Shown piece by piece: positions 17,420 through 27,052 of a DNA stretch of 64,000 nucleotides. The notes under the pieces are model-generated. The model made no database searches and was not told the origin of the DNA. It saw only the letters and a program-made list of their open reading frames with translations. This DNA is from Rhodobacteraceae bacterium M385 (GTDB taxonomy: Bacteria; Pseudomonadota; Alphaproteobacteria; Rhodobacterales; Rhodobacteraceae). The DNA is taken from positions 2,852,001 through 2,916,000 of the forward strand of contig CP081102.1 in the NCBI GenBank assembly GCA_025141835.1, written 5' to 3'. The position numbers and the translations under genes were made by a program. Each line of letters opens with the position of its first letter. Positions within the stretch are counted from its first letter, which is position 1.

Positions 17420-19927
17420 CTAGCTTGGCAGGTATTCCTCGCTCCAACTCTCTCGTAGATCTCCAGTCTTGAGCATCGCCGCAATGGCGGTGTCGGCATA
17501 ACCGAGTTCTTTCAGGATGGTACGGGTAGAAGTGCCGAATTTCTCGGCTGGCGTCACCCCGATGACTCTTCCTCGAGACGTTCGAACGGCATAGGGATCA
17601 AGTTGGATAACCTCATGCCCGCTTGGGTGGTCGGGATAGAGAGAAAATGAATAGCTGCCGTTTGACGTGCCGGGATCGCCATCAGCCACACGCAAATTCT
17701 TGGCTCTCAACGCATCAAGGTTCTCGCATATAACGGCGCCAATATCGGCGGCCTGCAGTCTATCAACCCAGTCAGCGGCGGTTTGGGTCTGAAATGCGGT
17801 AGCAAGAAAAGCCGCGCGATCTTCTTCGGGAAGGTCGGGCAGTTCTTCAAGTCCCTCAACCTTCCGAAACAGGGGCAAATCCCCTTCGTAGGCGCTCAGC
17901 AAGATATGGCGCGATGCAGTGCTATAAAAACGTGTTAACGCGTCATAGCCGCTGACTTCCGGCCCCGAAGGCTCATCAAACAACCCACGGCCTTTAAAAT
18001 CAAAGGCAAAAGGCACTTGGAGCAAGCCGCTGTTCGAGGACAACGATGTACGACCTCGGCCGATGCGGCCATGTCGATGTTTTTGATAGAGCGCCGCCGC
18101 GACACCCAAGGCACCTCCGAAACCACACATTACGTCGATTGTGCCAACATGGGCGTGCTCCTCAGGGCGGTCCATCGCCCCACCAAAGCGCAACATGATG
18201 CCTGTAGTCGCTTGCACCAGATCATCGTATCCGATGTAATCCGTACGGGCACCACGGCGTACGCCACTGAAGCAATCCAGTTTGCAAAAAAGCGCGTCCG
18301 GGTTGAGTTTGCGCAGGTTTTCGGCGTCCAATCCCACCTTTTTTATCTGGTTGTCCGGCGCGTTCCAAACGATCACATCAACGGACTTTACCAAATCTTC
18401 AAAGACCTGCCGACCATGGCGCGATGTAATATCTGCAAGGATCGAGCGCTTTCCGCGCATTTGCGACATGCCGTAAATGACAGTATTCCAACTGTCATAC
18501 ATAGGCTCTGCCGGTTCCAGCTTGATTACTTCGGCACCGAAACGCGCCAGATAGCTGGCCGAGTGAGGACCGGCGATGACGTTGCACAGGTCAAGCACCC
18601 GCACTCCCGACAGCCAGCCTTCACGGTCGGAAGTGTCAGTAGGTTCAGGTATTTCCGTGCGGATCTTCTTGAGGATGCTCAGCGCCTCGTCAAACGCAAC
18701 CCAACGGCGCGGTTCCGGCGTTAAGGCTTCCTCACCACTTTCCTCCATCCAAACCACTGGCCCGGGCTGTGTCATCTCGCCATACTCGGGGTCATAAACG
18801 TCTATCATCAGACCCGCCGTCTCGGCGTATTCGTCGTGAATCCATTCCTGTAGCCAACGCTGTGGCGCACCGGGAATTAGCCCGCGGCCAAACATCTTCT
18901 TCCACTCGTGCGATGTGCGGGTCATGAAGACCTCTTTCATCCGCGCGGAAATCTTGTCGGCCCAGTCCTTGGGCATCGGATAGACCCCAAGCGATGTCTT
19001 GCTTTCCCATTCGGACCACGGCTTGTAGGTATCTTCCTCTGACGTCAGGCCCTCTTCGACTAGCTCATCATAGATTCCCAAAACCTCAAGACACCGACGC
19101 GCGTGATTTTTGTGGCTGGGACATACGACGTAGAACATCCGCCCGTCCTTGCACATGTAACTGCGGAAAAACGGGTCCATCAGTTCTTGCAAGTCTTCGT
19201 AGCTGACATTCATCGGCAGGCCTTCAACACGGCGGCGCTCAATTTCTGTCTCGCGTTGGGTCAAATAGCGCTCTGGCAACCCGTCAACTTTGATCGAGTT
19301 ATAGCAAAGGCCCTCCATCACGGCAGCGGCCAGCGGCACTTCGATCTGATCTCCCAGTCCGGTTATTTGCCGGGACTGCAGTGCCAGTACGGTCGCCGAA
19401 GCAGCAATTTGCGAGGCATAGGCAGAGGCCAGCGGCAGCGGCGAAAACGATGGGTTCAATCCCATCAATACACGGTTCAGACCCATATCGGTGAACACAC
19501 CCGAGCTGGCCGAAACGATGCTTTCATAGGCCCGCAATTCGCGGCGCTCTGCATCGTTAGACGCGAAGCCCGGCACCGAAATCGTTATAAGCTCGGGCCG
19601 TTCGTTGCGCATGGCGGCAAAGTCGAACCCCAGATTGGCAATTTTACCAGGCCTGAAATTCTCAACGATGATATCGGCCTCAGCACATAAAGCGCGCGCC
19701 TGAGACAGGCCTTCATCAGATTTCAAGTCAAGGTTAACAATAACTTTGTTGCGGTTCAGCGTGGCATTGGCCGGGCTATCCCACATTGCTCCCTCAGGAG
19801 GGTCGATATGCACGACCGTGGCCCCCAAGTCGCCGAGAAGCATCGCCACTGCAGGGCCTGCGATATACTGTCCAAAGTCGATGACCTTTACGCCGGTAAG
19901 CGGCAGTTTGGAAAACGAGTTTCGCAT
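17420..19927 (-). CDS. Tandem-domain family III CoA transferase (CaiB/BaiF)
   Basis: 835 residues, roughly twice the length of a normal family III CoA transferase. Two CaiB-like units are visible: the first starts PLTGVKVIDFGQYIAGPAVAMLLGDLGA (about residue 8), the second starts WLSGVRVLDLCNVIAGPHSASYLARFGA (about residue 445). These enzymes move CoA between carboxylic acids. The unit order BCCT transporter, CoA transferase, GMC oxidoreductase on one strand suggests activation of an imported or oxidised acid. Whether both units are catalytic is uncertain. Confidence 0.9.
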   Translation of the reverse strand: MRNSFSKLPLTGVKVIDFGQYIAGPAVAMLLGDLGATVVHIDPPEGAMWDSPANATLNRNKVIVNLDLKSDEGLSQARALCAEADIIVENFRPGKIANLGFDFAAMRNERPELITISVPGFASNDAERRELRAYESIVSASSGVFTDMGLNRVLMGLNPSFSPLPLASAYASQIAASATVLALQSRQITGLGDQIEVPLAAAVMEGLCYNSIKVDGLPERYLTQRETEIERRRVEGLPMNVSYEDLQELMDPFFRSYMCKDGRMFYVVCPSHKNHARRCLEVLGIYDELVEEGLTSEEDTYKPWSEWESKTSLGVYPMPKDWADKISARMKEVFMTRTSHEWKKMFGRGLIPGAPQRWLQEWIHDEYAETAGLMIDVYDPEYGEMTQPGPVVWMEESGEEALTPEPRRWVAFDEALSILKKIRTEIPEPTDTSDREGWLSGVRVLDLCNVIAGPHSASYLARFGAEVIKLEPAEPMYDSWNTVIYGMSQMRGKRSILADITSRHGRQVFEDLVKSVDVIVWNAPDNQIKKVGLDAENLRKLNPDALFCKLDCFSGVRRGARTDYIGYDDLVQATTGIMLRFGGAMDRPEEHAHVGTIDVMCGFGGALGVAAALYQKHRHGRIGRGRTSLSSNSGLLQVPFAFDFKGRGLFDEPSGPEVSGYDALTRFYSTASRHILLSAYEGDLPLFRKVEGLEELPDLPEEDRAAFLATAFQTQTAADWVDRLQAADIGAVICENLDALRAKNLRVADGDPGTSNGSYSFSLYPDHPSGHEVIQLDPYAVRTSRGRVIGVTPAEKFGTSTRTILKELGYADTAIAAMLKTGDLRESWSEEYLPS

Positions 19928-19969
19928 GTGATCTCCATCAAAAACTTCTTAGTTCTGTGATTATCGGGG

Positions 19970-21637
19970 TTACTTTCCAGCCAGGATCCAAGCCGCTGCC
20001 TTTTCCGCGATCATGATCGTGGGGGAGTTTGTGTTGCCGCTCGTGATCTCGGGCATGACAGAGGCGTCCACGACCCGTAAGCCCGATACACCCTTAAGAC
20101 GCAAATGCGGGTCCAAGACAGCCGTCGGGTCATCTTCACGGCCCATCTTAACAGTGCCAACTGGATGGAAAATGGTGCTGGCAATGTCACCCGCGAGCCG
20201 CGCGAGGTCATCGTCGGATTGATACTGAACGCCGGGTTTGTATTCCTCAGGCTCATACGGCTGCATCGCCGGTTGATCCATGATTTTGCGCACCTGACGG
20301 AGGCTGTCTGCTGCGACCTTGCGGTCGTCTTCGGTGTTCAGGTAGTTCGGCGTGATCTTTGGAGCGTCACGGAAGTCGCCGGACGCGATCCGAACGTGGC
20401 CCCGGCTTGTCGGGTTCAGGTTGCATACGCTGACAGTCATGGCGGGGAAGTCATGTAAGTCATCCCCGAAAGCCTCAAGACTCAGCGGTTGGACGTGATA
20501 CTCAAGATTAGCGTGGGTCCGACTAGGGTCCGACCGCGTAAACGCCCCCAATTGACTTGGCGACATGCTCATCGGGCCCGACCGCTTCAGCAAATACTCC
20601 AAGCCGATTTTGGCTTTGCCTACCATGGAATTGGCCAAGGTATTCATGGTGCTGGCGCCTTTGACCTTAAACACTGCCCGGATCTGCAAATGGTCTTGTA
20701 GGTTCTCACCCACGTGGGGCTGATCCAGCACCACATCGATGCCGTGAGATTTCAACAAATCTGCGGGGCCGATGCCGGACAACTGCAAAATCTGGGGCGA
20801 GTTCACTGCACCGGCCGACAACACCACCTCTCGATCGGCCGTCGCGTTTATGGACATGCCATTGCGATGCACCTTGACGCCAATGCACCGCGGCACGCCT
20901 TCGTCGCCGACTTCAAAGATCAACTTTTCAGCCTGTGCCTCGGTCCAGACCGTCAGGTTCTTCCTTGTCTTGGCGGGCCGCAAGAACGCCTTGGAGGTGT
21001 TCCAGCGCCAGCCAGAGCGTTGGTTTACATCGAAATATCCGACACCGGCGTTGTCGCCGCTATTGAAGTCATCGGTTTTTTCAATTCCCGTTTCTGTTGC
21101 GGCATCGGCAAAGCTGTCCAGCACGTTCCAACGCAGGCGCTGCTTTTCGATCCGCCATTCACCACCATGGCCGTGCATGTCAGAGAAACGTGCGTTGTCG
21201 CCTGTGGCGGGATCGGCGCCATCGTCCAGTTTATAGTGATCCTCATGAGCTTTGAAATCAGCCAGAGAGTTTTCCCAATTCCAGGCGCTCTCTCCGGTTA
21301 GCTCGGCCCAATTGTCGTAGTCTCGGGCCTGACCGCGCATGTAGATCATGCCGTTAATGGAGGAGCACCCCCCCAAAGTCTTCCCCCTTGGGTACAGGAG
21401 ACTGCGACCGTTCAGCCCTGCGTCTGGCTCGGTCTTATACATCCAGTCGGCGCGGGGGTTGCCGATGCAATAGAGGTAGCCAACAGGGATGTGAATCCAT
21501 GGGTATGTGTCGGCCTTACCCGCTTCGAGAAGTAGGACATTGTTCGCAGGATCTGCGCTAAGACGGTTGGCCAGCAGGCATCCTGCAGAACCACCCCCAA
21601 CAACGATATAGTCAAACCGAGTTGCATCAGCGCTCAT
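19970..21637 (-). CDS. GMC family FAD oxidoreductase, choline dehydrogenase-like
   Basis: FAD-dependent alcohol oxidation. 555 residues. N-terminal FAD motif DYIVVGGGSAGCLLANRLS with the acidic LLLEAG strand end; GMC signature 1 around GKTLGGCSSINGMIYMRG; signature 2 in GAVNSPQILQLSGIGP; C-terminal catalytic region FHPVGTVKMG and SGNTNSPTIMIAEKAA. Choline, polyethylene glycol and other alcohol dehydrogenases share this pattern. The ATG at 21637 (MSADATRFDY) is preferred over an upstream TTG at 21652. First gene of the minus-strand unit with the CoA transferase and BCCT transporter. Confidence 0.92.
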   Translation of the reverse strand: MSADATRFDYIVVGGGSAGCLLANRLSADPANNVLLLEAGKADTYPWIHIPVGYLYCIGNPRADWMYKTEPDAGLNGRSLLYPRGKTLGGCSSINGMIYMRGQARDYDNWAELTGESAWNWENSLADFKAHEDHYKLDDGADPATGDNARFSDMHGHGGEWRIEKQRLRWNVLDSFADAATETGIEKTDDFNSGDNAGVGYFDVNQRSGWRWNTSKAFLRPAKTRKNLTVWTEAQAEKLIFEVGDEGVPRCIGVKVHRNGMSINATADREVVLSAGAVNSPQILQLSGIGPADLLKSHGIDVVLDQPHVGENLQDHLQIRAVFKVKGASTMNTLANSMVGKAKIGLEYLLKRSGPMSMSPSQLGAFTRSDPSRTHANLEYHVQPLSLEAFGDDLHDFPAMTVSVCNLNPTSRGHVRIASGDFRDAPKITPNYLNTEDDRKVAADSLRQVRKIMDQPAMQPYEPEEYKPGVQYQSDDDLARLAGDIASTIFHPVGTVKMGREDDPTAVLDPHLRLKGVSGLRVVDASVMPEITSGNTNSPTIMIAEKAAAWILAGK

Positions 21638-22209
21638 AGCCCGTCCCATCAATCCATCATGTCATTGTCACTTACAACGAGAGAGGACTGCGGGCCGGAC
21701 ATAGGTACAAACTACTATGCCAAACCGACCCTTCACGCGCCCTCCCCAGCCGTGAAAGATGGCGAAGGCTTGCGTGAGAACAGCAGGGAAATCTAATTAC
21801 TTTTGCTACATTGCAATATAAACGCTCTTTATAATGCCTCTTGGGACCAGAAGTATCTCTCGAATTCTCCTCGGTCTCGTTAAGCATGTCGTGTTGATAT
21901 CAGATCGACGCCCTGCCCGCCGCAATGCTCTCTCACGAAACCGCTAAACGAAAGAAGTTATCCGCATTGTCAAAAGGTCGGTCGGAGAAAGTCGCCGCAC
22001 AGCTCCTGTCGCGGTGACGACGGGAAAACAGCGAACGAGTTTGGCCAGAAGTGCGAGAGCGTTCTGTGGGATGGTTATGGAATACGCCGCCGGTACCCGG
22101 CTTGACCCATAAATCACTTCTCGGTATCAATATTATTATTGATAAAATTATCACCGCCTGAAGGCCCGTCGCCTTTGAGGCCAGTTAGCACTCAATTGGA
22201 GAGACCGTG
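21638..22209. other. 570-bp divergent intergenic region
   Basis: No convincing gene on either strand. It separates the GMC oxidoreductase (minus) from otnK (plus) and must hold both promoters. Visible structure: a 6-bp inverted repeat TTCACG/CGTGAA (21732-21737 and 21751-21756), an AT-rich stretch around 21790-21840, and the GntR-type palindrome at 22125-22153 close to otnK. Confidence 0.6.
22125..22153. promoter_or_regulatory. Probable GntR operator upstream of otnK
   Basis: Perfect palindrome TATCAATA-TTAT-TATTGATA (22125-22144) overlapping a second perfect one, TGATAA-AA-TTATCA (22140-22153). The 19 bases 22127-22145 are identical to 32368-32386 between the ABC importer operon and its GntR gene. 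It lies about 60 bp before the otnK start, consistent with repression. Such AT-rich exact repeats 10 kb apart in GC-rich DNA are unlikely by chance. Confidence 0.7.
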
Positions 22210-23448
22210 ATGCTTCTTGGATGTATCGGTGACGATTTTACCGGATCAAGCGATCTGGCCAATACGTTGGCCAAAGGCGGCATGCGGACGGTCCAATACA
22301 CTGGAACACCTGACACTCCCGCTGCGCCTCACGTGCAGGCTGGCGTGGTGGCGTTGAAGTCCCGCTCCATCGACGTGGACGATGCTGTCCGCCAATCCCT
22401 TGCGGCCCTTGAGTGGCTGTTATCGCAGGGTTGCCAGCAGATCTTTTTCAAGTATTGCTCGACGTTCGATTCAACGCCCGCCGGGAATATCGGGCCGGTC
22501 ACGGATGCGCTGGCCGATGCGCTGGACGCGCATAAAGTCATCGTTTGCCCAGCGTTTCCGGGCACTGGCCGTTCAGTCTATCAAGGGCACCTTTTCGTCA
22601 ATGACACTTTGTTGAGCGAGAGCGGCTTGCAAAACCATCCACTGACCCCAATGACGGATCCCGATATCCGCCGATGGCTCGCCCCCCAGACCCGCCACAC
22701 CGTTGGCCACGTCGCAGCTGAGGATGTCTTTGCGGGGACCGACCGAATAACGGCGGCGCTAGAGGCGCAGCATCAAACGGGGCGCCGCCTGATTGTTGTG
22801 GACGCGATCCGAGATTTGGACTTGTTGGAGATAGGCCGGGCGGCAAAAGGCTTACCGCTGATCACCGGTGGTTCGGGCGTGGCCCTTGGGTTGCCAGCTA
22901 ACTTTGGCTGTACACGGGCTCCGGTTCCGTGGGTGGGGCAACCGGGCAAAGCGGTCGCGCTTTCGGGCTCCTGCTCTGTGGCTACCCGCCGCCAGATCGC
23001 GCGCCATGCGGGAGCAAATCCAACCAAAGAAATCACGGCGGAAGAAGTGATAGAGCACCGCGTGACGCCCGCCGAAATCTCAGAATGGTTGCTACAGGCG
23101 GATGGTCTGCCGCTTGTCTATAGTTCTGCCGATCCCGATGTTGTGGCTCGCGTCCAGACCGAGTTTGGCCGCGCCAAAGCATCCGAGGCGCTAGAGGGCT
23201 TCTTCGCCGACGTCGCGCGTCTTTGCGTGGTGGGCGGCGCGACGCGGTTGATTACAGCGGGTGGTGAGACGTCCGGCGCGATTGTGGAAGGTCTGACACT
23301 CGACACGCTAGAGATCGGCCCGGAAATTGACCCCGGTGTCCCTGCCCTGCGCGCCCGCCGCGATCTGGTTGTGGCTCTCAAATCAGGCAACTTCGGCGCT
23401 GAGGATTTCTTTGTGAAAGCCGATCACATCCTGAAAGGCACCCAATGA
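22210..23448 (+). CDS. otnK: Four-carbon acid sugar kinase (DUF1537 family)
   Basis: Phosphorylates a 3-oxo-tetronate (oxidised four-carbon sugar acid) at the terminal hydroxyl using ATP. 412 residues with the DUF1537 N-terminal substrate domain (LLGCIGDDFTGSSDLANTLAKGG, KYCSTFDSTPAGNIGPV) and C-terminal nucleotide domain (VVGGATRLITAGGETSGAIVEGL). ATG 22210 is preferred over the GTG just before it, with GGAGAG 6 bases upstream. First gene of a three-gene operon joined by ATGA overlaps. Family members act with OtnC and OtnI, exactly the genes that follow. Confidence 0.93.
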   Translation: MLLGCIGDDFTGSSDLANTLAKGGMRTVQYTGTPDTPAAPHVQAGVVALKSRSIDVDDAVRQSLAALEWLLSQGCQQIFFKYCSTFDSTPAGNIGPVTDALADALDAHKVIVCPAFPGTGRSVYQGHLFVNDTLLSESGLQNHPLTPMTDPDIRRWLAPQTRHTVGHVAAEDVFAGTDRITAALEAQHQTGRRLIVVDAIRDLDLLEIGRAAKGLPLITGGSGVALGLPANFGCTRAPVPWVGQPGKAVALSGSCSVATRRQIARHAGANPTKEITAEEVIEHRVTPAEISEWLLQADGLPLVYSSADPDVVARVQTEFGRAKASEALEGFFADVARLCVVGGATRLITAGGETSGAIVEGLTLDTLEIGPEIDPGVPALRARRDLVVALKSGNFGAEDFFVKADHILKGTQ

Positions 23449-24092
23449 ACGAGTCCCAACTGCGCGAACAAATTTGCTTGCTGGCCGCGTCATTGTTCGA
23501 CCGAGGCCTGACCCATGGTAGCACCGGCAACATCTCTGCAAGAACAGACGATGGCGGGCTTCTGGTGTCGCCCACGGGAACAAGTTTCGGCAGGCTCGAT
23601 CCGGGCAAACTCAGTCGGTTTGACGCGCAAGGAACCCTTATATCGGGCGATAAGCCTACCAAAGAAATGCCCCTGCACTCTGCCTTTTACGAAACCCGCA
23701 GTACGGCGGGAGCGGTGGTGCACTTGCACAGCTGTCATTCCGTGGCGTGGTCGATGATGCCTGAGGTGAATGAAGACGATTTCCTGCCAAGATTTACTCC
23801 CTACGCGATCATGAAACTGGGGCGTGTGAAGCTGCTGCCGTTCTTTTTGCCGGGTGATCCGGCAATGGGAGACGCTGTACGCGGCTTGGCAGGTAATCGC
23901 AGCGCCGTGATGTTGGCCAATCACGGGCCAGTGGTGGCAGGCAAAGACATTGAGGCCGCGTGCAACGCAATAGAGGAATTGGAAGACAGCGCGCGCCTTG
24001 CGATGATGATGCGCGGGGTGCAAGCGCGTGGTCTGACTGACGAGCAGGTGCAGGCCTTGGTGAGAAAATTCGATGTGGAGTGGGATGTATGA
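23445..24092 (+). CDS. otnC: 3-oxo-tetronate 4-phosphate decarboxylase (class II aldolase/adducin family)
   Basis: Decarboxylates the kinase product to a triose phosphate (dihydroxyacetone phosphate), feeding central metabolism. 215 residues. Zn-binding histidines are visible in AVVHLHSCHSVAWSMM (H-x-H) and MLANHGPVVAG; the N-terminal LTHGSTGNISAR and LLVSPTGTSFGRL phosphate-binding segments are typical of class II aldolases. Start overlaps the kinase stop as ATGA. Confidence 0.93.
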   Translation: MNESQLREQICLLAASLFDRGLTHGSTGNISARTDDGGLLVSPTGTSFGRLDPGKLSRFDAQGTLISGDKPTKEMPLHSAFYETRSTAGAVVHLHSCHSVAWSMMPEVNEDDFLPRFTPYAIMKLGRVKLLPFFLPGDPAMGDAVRGLAGNRSAVMLANHGPVVAGKDIEAACNAIEELEDSARLAMMMRGVQARGLTDEQVQALVRKFDVEWDV

Positions 24093-24853
24093 CGCGTTTT
24101 TCGGCCAATCTGGGCTTTTTATGGACTGACCGCCCCTTACCCGATGCAATTCGCGCCGCGAAACTTGCCGGGTTCGACGCGGTCGAATGCCATTGGCCGT
24201 TCGACATGGACCCGGCAGTTGTGAAAACTGCGCTAGAGGAGACCGGATTGCCTATGCTCGGCCTCAACACCCGGCGCGGAAATGTAACGGAGGGCGAAAA
24301 TGGCCTAGCCGCGCTGCCCGGCCGGGAGAATGAAGCCCGCGATGCCATTGATGAGGCACTGGACTACGCCGCACGGATCCGCGCGCCAAAGGTGCATGTC
24401 ATGGCAGGTTTTGCCGATGGCGCACATGCGCAGGAGACCTTTTCCCGGAACCTGCGCTATGCCTGCACCCAAGCTGGCAAGCGCGACCAAAGCATCCTGA
24501 TCGAGCCGCTGAACCGCTTCGACGCGCCCGGATATTTCTTGAACACGACGCAGCTGGCCGCTGAGATCATCAGGGATATTGCAGCGCCCAATCTGGCGCT
24601 GATGTTCGACTGTTACCATGTGGGCCGGACCGAAGGCGATGTCATCGGCCATCTTCGTGTGCTTTATCCGATTATTGGGCACATCCAGTTTGCTGCCGTG
24701 CCCGATCGTGGAACGCCCGATCACGGGGATCTGGATTACGGGCCGGTTTTCGCGGAAATTGCTGCATTGGGTTGGACCCAGCCCCTTGGTGCGGAATACA
24801 AGCCCGGCGGCCCCACGAATGAGACGTTGGGATGGATGCAAGTGTTGGGATAG
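24089..24853 (+). CDS. otnI: 2-oxo-tetronate isomerase (hydroxypyruvate isomerase family)
   Basis: Interconverts 2-oxo- and 3-oxo-tetronates so that either can enter the OtnK/OtnC route. 254 residues with a TIM-barrel fold of the AP-endonuclease-2/Hyi group: FSANLGFLWTDRPLPDAIRAAKLAGFDAVECHWPF at the N-terminus, the metal glutamate in ILIEPLNRFD, and LMFDCYHVGRTEGD. ATG 24089 lies in an ATGA overlap with otnC and is preferred to an earlier GTG. Ends 3 bp from the convergent RraA gene. Confidence 0.92.
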   Translation: MTRFSANLGFLWTDRPLPDAIRAAKLAGFDAVECHWPFDMDPAVVKTALEETGLPMLGLNTRRGNVTEGENGLAALPGRENEARDAIDEALDYAARIRAPKVHVMAGFADGAHAQETFSRNLRYACTQAGKRDQSILIEPLNRFDAPGYFLNTTQLAAEIIRDIAAPNLALMFDCYHVGRTEGDVIGHLRVLYPIIGHIQFAAVPDRGTPDHGDLDYGPVFAEIAALGWTQPLGAEYKPGGPTNETLGWMQVLG

Positions 24854-24856
24854 CCG

Positions 24857-25570
24857 TTAGGTTCGGGCCTTCTCGAACGCGGCCCAATGGGCCTCGAATT
24901 CTTCAAAGCTGACCGGACCGTCCTTGATTGGATTAAGAACAAGGCCTTCGCTCGCAAAAAGCGTGTTTAGGGCTGACGAAAGATCGGGAAGTACGTCAGG
25001 CGGTATGACCACCGCGCCATGGCAATCGGCGTGGATCAAGTCCCCCTCCGCCACGCGCAGGCCGAAGATTTCAACTGGGTCGCCTATACGGCGAACATGA
25101 ACGAATCCGTGACTTGGACCGATGCCGCCCGCGAGAACCGGAAAAGACGCTGGCAGATCGCCGAGGTCACGCATCAGCCCGTTTGTGACAGCGCCTGCAA
25201 GACCGAAAACTCTGCCATGGACCTGCGCATGAACCTCGCCCCACCAGGCACCAGTGGCGGCCTCTCCGTCCATGTCTTCGATGACGGCAACGCCGGGACG
25301 TGGACCCTCGGCCATCGACCGGAAATAGGCCATCCGCCGGGCGCGCAGGATATCCTTATCCTCGGACGGTGCCTCTCGACCCGCGATGTGAGCGGTGCGG
25401 GCGTATCCTACGATCCGCGTGTCCAGATCACCGGACCATTTCACGGTCGCACGGGTGAAGCCGGCAAAGCCTCGTCTGCCCTGGGCCACTTCGATTGCGT
25501 TACACACTGTCGGCGTGTCGCAAGCCTGGAGCCGGGTCAGAAGATCGTTCGATAAGCCGAAATCGGTCAT
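24857..25570 (-). CDS. RraA-like family protein (possible oxo-acid aldolase)
   Basis: 237 residues of the RraA/HMG-aldolase fold. Catalytic members are class II 4-hydroxy-4-methyl-2-oxoglutarate or 4-carboxy-4-hydroxy-2-oxoadipate aldolases; others only resemble RNase E inhibitor. Visible core: DTPTVCNAIEV near the N-terminus, ITNGLMRDLGDL-like segment (TNGLMRDLGDLPASFPVLAGG with the R-D pair) and VAEGDLIHADCHGAVVIPP, the metal-binding region. Last gene of the eight-gene minus-strand operon; start overlaps the hydrolase stop (ATGA). Context favours an enzymatic aldolase or decarboxylase role over RNA regulation. Confidence 0.85.
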   Translation of the reverse strand: MTDFGLSNDLLTRLQACDTPTVCNAIEVAQGRRGFAGFTRATVKWSGDLDTRIVGYARTAHIAGREAPSEDKDILRARRMAYFRSMAEGPRPGVAVIEDMDGEAATGAWWGEVHAQVHGRVFGLAGAVTNGLMRDLGDLPASFPVLAGGIGPSHGFVHVRRIGDPVEIFGLRVAEGDLIHADCHGAVVIPPDVLPDLSSALNTLFASEGLVLNPIKDGPVSFEEFEAHWAAFEKART

Positions 25571-26262
25571 TGCGGGGTCCAGACGCCAGAAACAGCCCTC
25601 GCGCAGGTTATCGGGTCCTCGACCAGAGCGTAATGACCTAGGCCATCCAGCGCCACGGCGCGGCCATTGGGTGCAGCGGCGGCCGCCTCTTGCGCAAGAC
25701 TTAAAGGTGTCTGTTGGTCATCTGTACCGGTCATCATCGAAACCGGACAGGCCGCACCTGCCAGCGCGGACAAAGCACCGGGACGCCCCAAGGCGAGCGC
25801 CGTCTGCGCCTCAATAAAACGCTGTGTGTCATGGGCCATGGACAGAACGAACGCCCGAGCCTGCTCTGGGTCGTTTCCCGCCAAAGGGGGAAGCCTGCCA
25901 GTCAAGGCTGCGTTGCCTCCGATAGCGGCGACATCGCGGGCGAGCTCCAGTCTTTCGTCGCGTTTTGCAGGATCATCGGCGTGCGGGTTGAGGCCAAAAA
26001 GGAGTAGCGCCGAGACATCCAGCCTATCTGCCAGATGAGCTGCCACGATAGCCCCCAAGGAAAACCCGCAGACTATGGCGTCAGGCGCAGCCACATCGTC
26101 CAACACGGCGGCGTAGTCGCCGACGTTTTCCCACTCCATGTCCACGAAACAGCGCGCGGTACGGGGCACTTTCAGCGCATCCAGAAAGCCATCGAAGACC
26201 GCTCCAGTACACAATGTGCCCGGCAGCAAGATCCAGCGGCGTCCGTCAGATGGATCAATACC
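25567..26262 (-). CDS. Alpha/beta hydrolase
   Basis: 231 residues with an alpha/beta hydrolase fold: RRWILLPGTLCTG oxyanion strand near the N-terminus, nucleophile elbow VCGFSLGAIVAAHL (G-F-S-L-G) at about residue 82, acid region MMTGTDDQQTP and catalytic histidine in DGLGHYALVEDP. Start ATG 26262 overlaps the end of the HpcH aldolase gene by 8 bp. Probably an ester or lactone hydrolase in the sugar-acid pathway; a lactonase step is an attractive but unproven role. Confidence 0.85.
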   Translation of the reverse strand, partial: GIDPSDGRRWILLPGTLCTGAVFDGFLDALKVPRTARCFVDMEWENVGDYAAVLDDVAAPDAIVCGFSLGAIVAAHLADRLDVSALLLFGLNPHADDPAKRDERLELARDVAAIGGNAALTGRLPPLAGNDPEQARAFVLSMAHDTQRFIEAQTALALGRPGALSALAGAACPVSMMTGTDDQQTPLSLAQEAAAAAPNGRAVALDGLGHYALVEDPITCARAVSGVWTPQ

Positions 26263-27052
26263 CATGGTTAGCGGCGGGCTTGGCAGTATCGGCTTCTTCC
26301 ATATCCAAAAGTTCACGAACTGCGCCCGAGACGCTGCGCGTCAAATGGGCGAAATCATTACCCGGTGTTACGAGATCATAACCCTGATCCATCCGCAGGC
26401 GGGCCTCAGCCGCATCGGCGCAGAAGATGCCGACAGGCAGGCCTTTTAGCTTTGCGCGTGATAGGACGTGGCTCATCGCCTCCTCCGAGGCGGGGCGCGG
26501 AAAACGCACGTGGCCGTCCATCGCGAAGGCCATATCGTTTGGGCCAAGATAGAGCATATCGATGCCTTCAACGTCGAGGATCTCGTCGATACGCGCGACG
26601 GCCTCAGCTGTTTCAATCATCGGGATCGCCATCACTGTTTTATTGGCGTTGGCCACGTAATCCGAGCCTCCATAAAGCAGCCCCCGCGAGGGTCCGAAGC
26701 TGCGATTGCCATGGGGAGGGTAGCGGCAGGCGGCCACAAGCGCTGCGGCCTGCTCAGCGGTTGAAATCATCGGACAGATGATCCCATAGGCCCCCGCATC
26801 GAGCAATTGCATGATCTGTGCCGGATCCAGATGCGGAACACGCACCATGGGGATCGCAGGTGTGGAAGAGATCGCCTGCAACATATGCAACGCCTCAGAA
26901 AACCCAAACATGCCGTGTTGCAAATCCACCGTGACAGAATGCGCACCGGTATGTCCGACACCCTCCGCCGAATAGCTTGCCCCGATAGAGAGCCAGGCAT
27001 TAACGACGGGATCGCCCGCGCTCAGGCGTGATTTGACAAGGTTCGGACGCAT
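26255..27052 (-). CDS. HpcH/HpaI family aldolase
   Basis: Class II pyruvate-type aldolase family (2-keto-3-deoxy acid aldolases, 4-hydroxy-2-oxoheptanedioate aldolase). 265 residues in a TIM barrel. Visible motifs: GAHSVTVDLQHGMFGF with the catalytic region D-x-x-H-G, PMVRVP, GAYGIICPMISTAEQA, the metal-binding glutamate in AIPMIETAEAV, and LYLGPNDMAFAMD. ATG 27052 sits in a TGATG overlap with the cupin gene. It likely cleaves a keto-deoxy sugar acid to pyruvate plus an aldehyde. Confidence 0.92.
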   Translation of the reverse strand: MRPNLVKSRLSAGDPVVNAWLSIGASYSAEGVGHTGAHSVTVDLQHGMFGFSEALHMLQAISSTPAIPMVRVPHLDPAQIMQLLDAGAYGIICPMISTAEQAAALVAACRYPPHGNRSFGPSRGLLYGGSDYVANANKTVMAIPMIETAEAVARIDEILDVEGIDMLYLGPNDMAFAMDGHVRFPRPASEEAMSHVLSRAKLKGLPVGIFCADAAEARLRMDQGYDLVTPGNDFAHLTRSVSGAVRELLDMEEADTAKPAANHGY

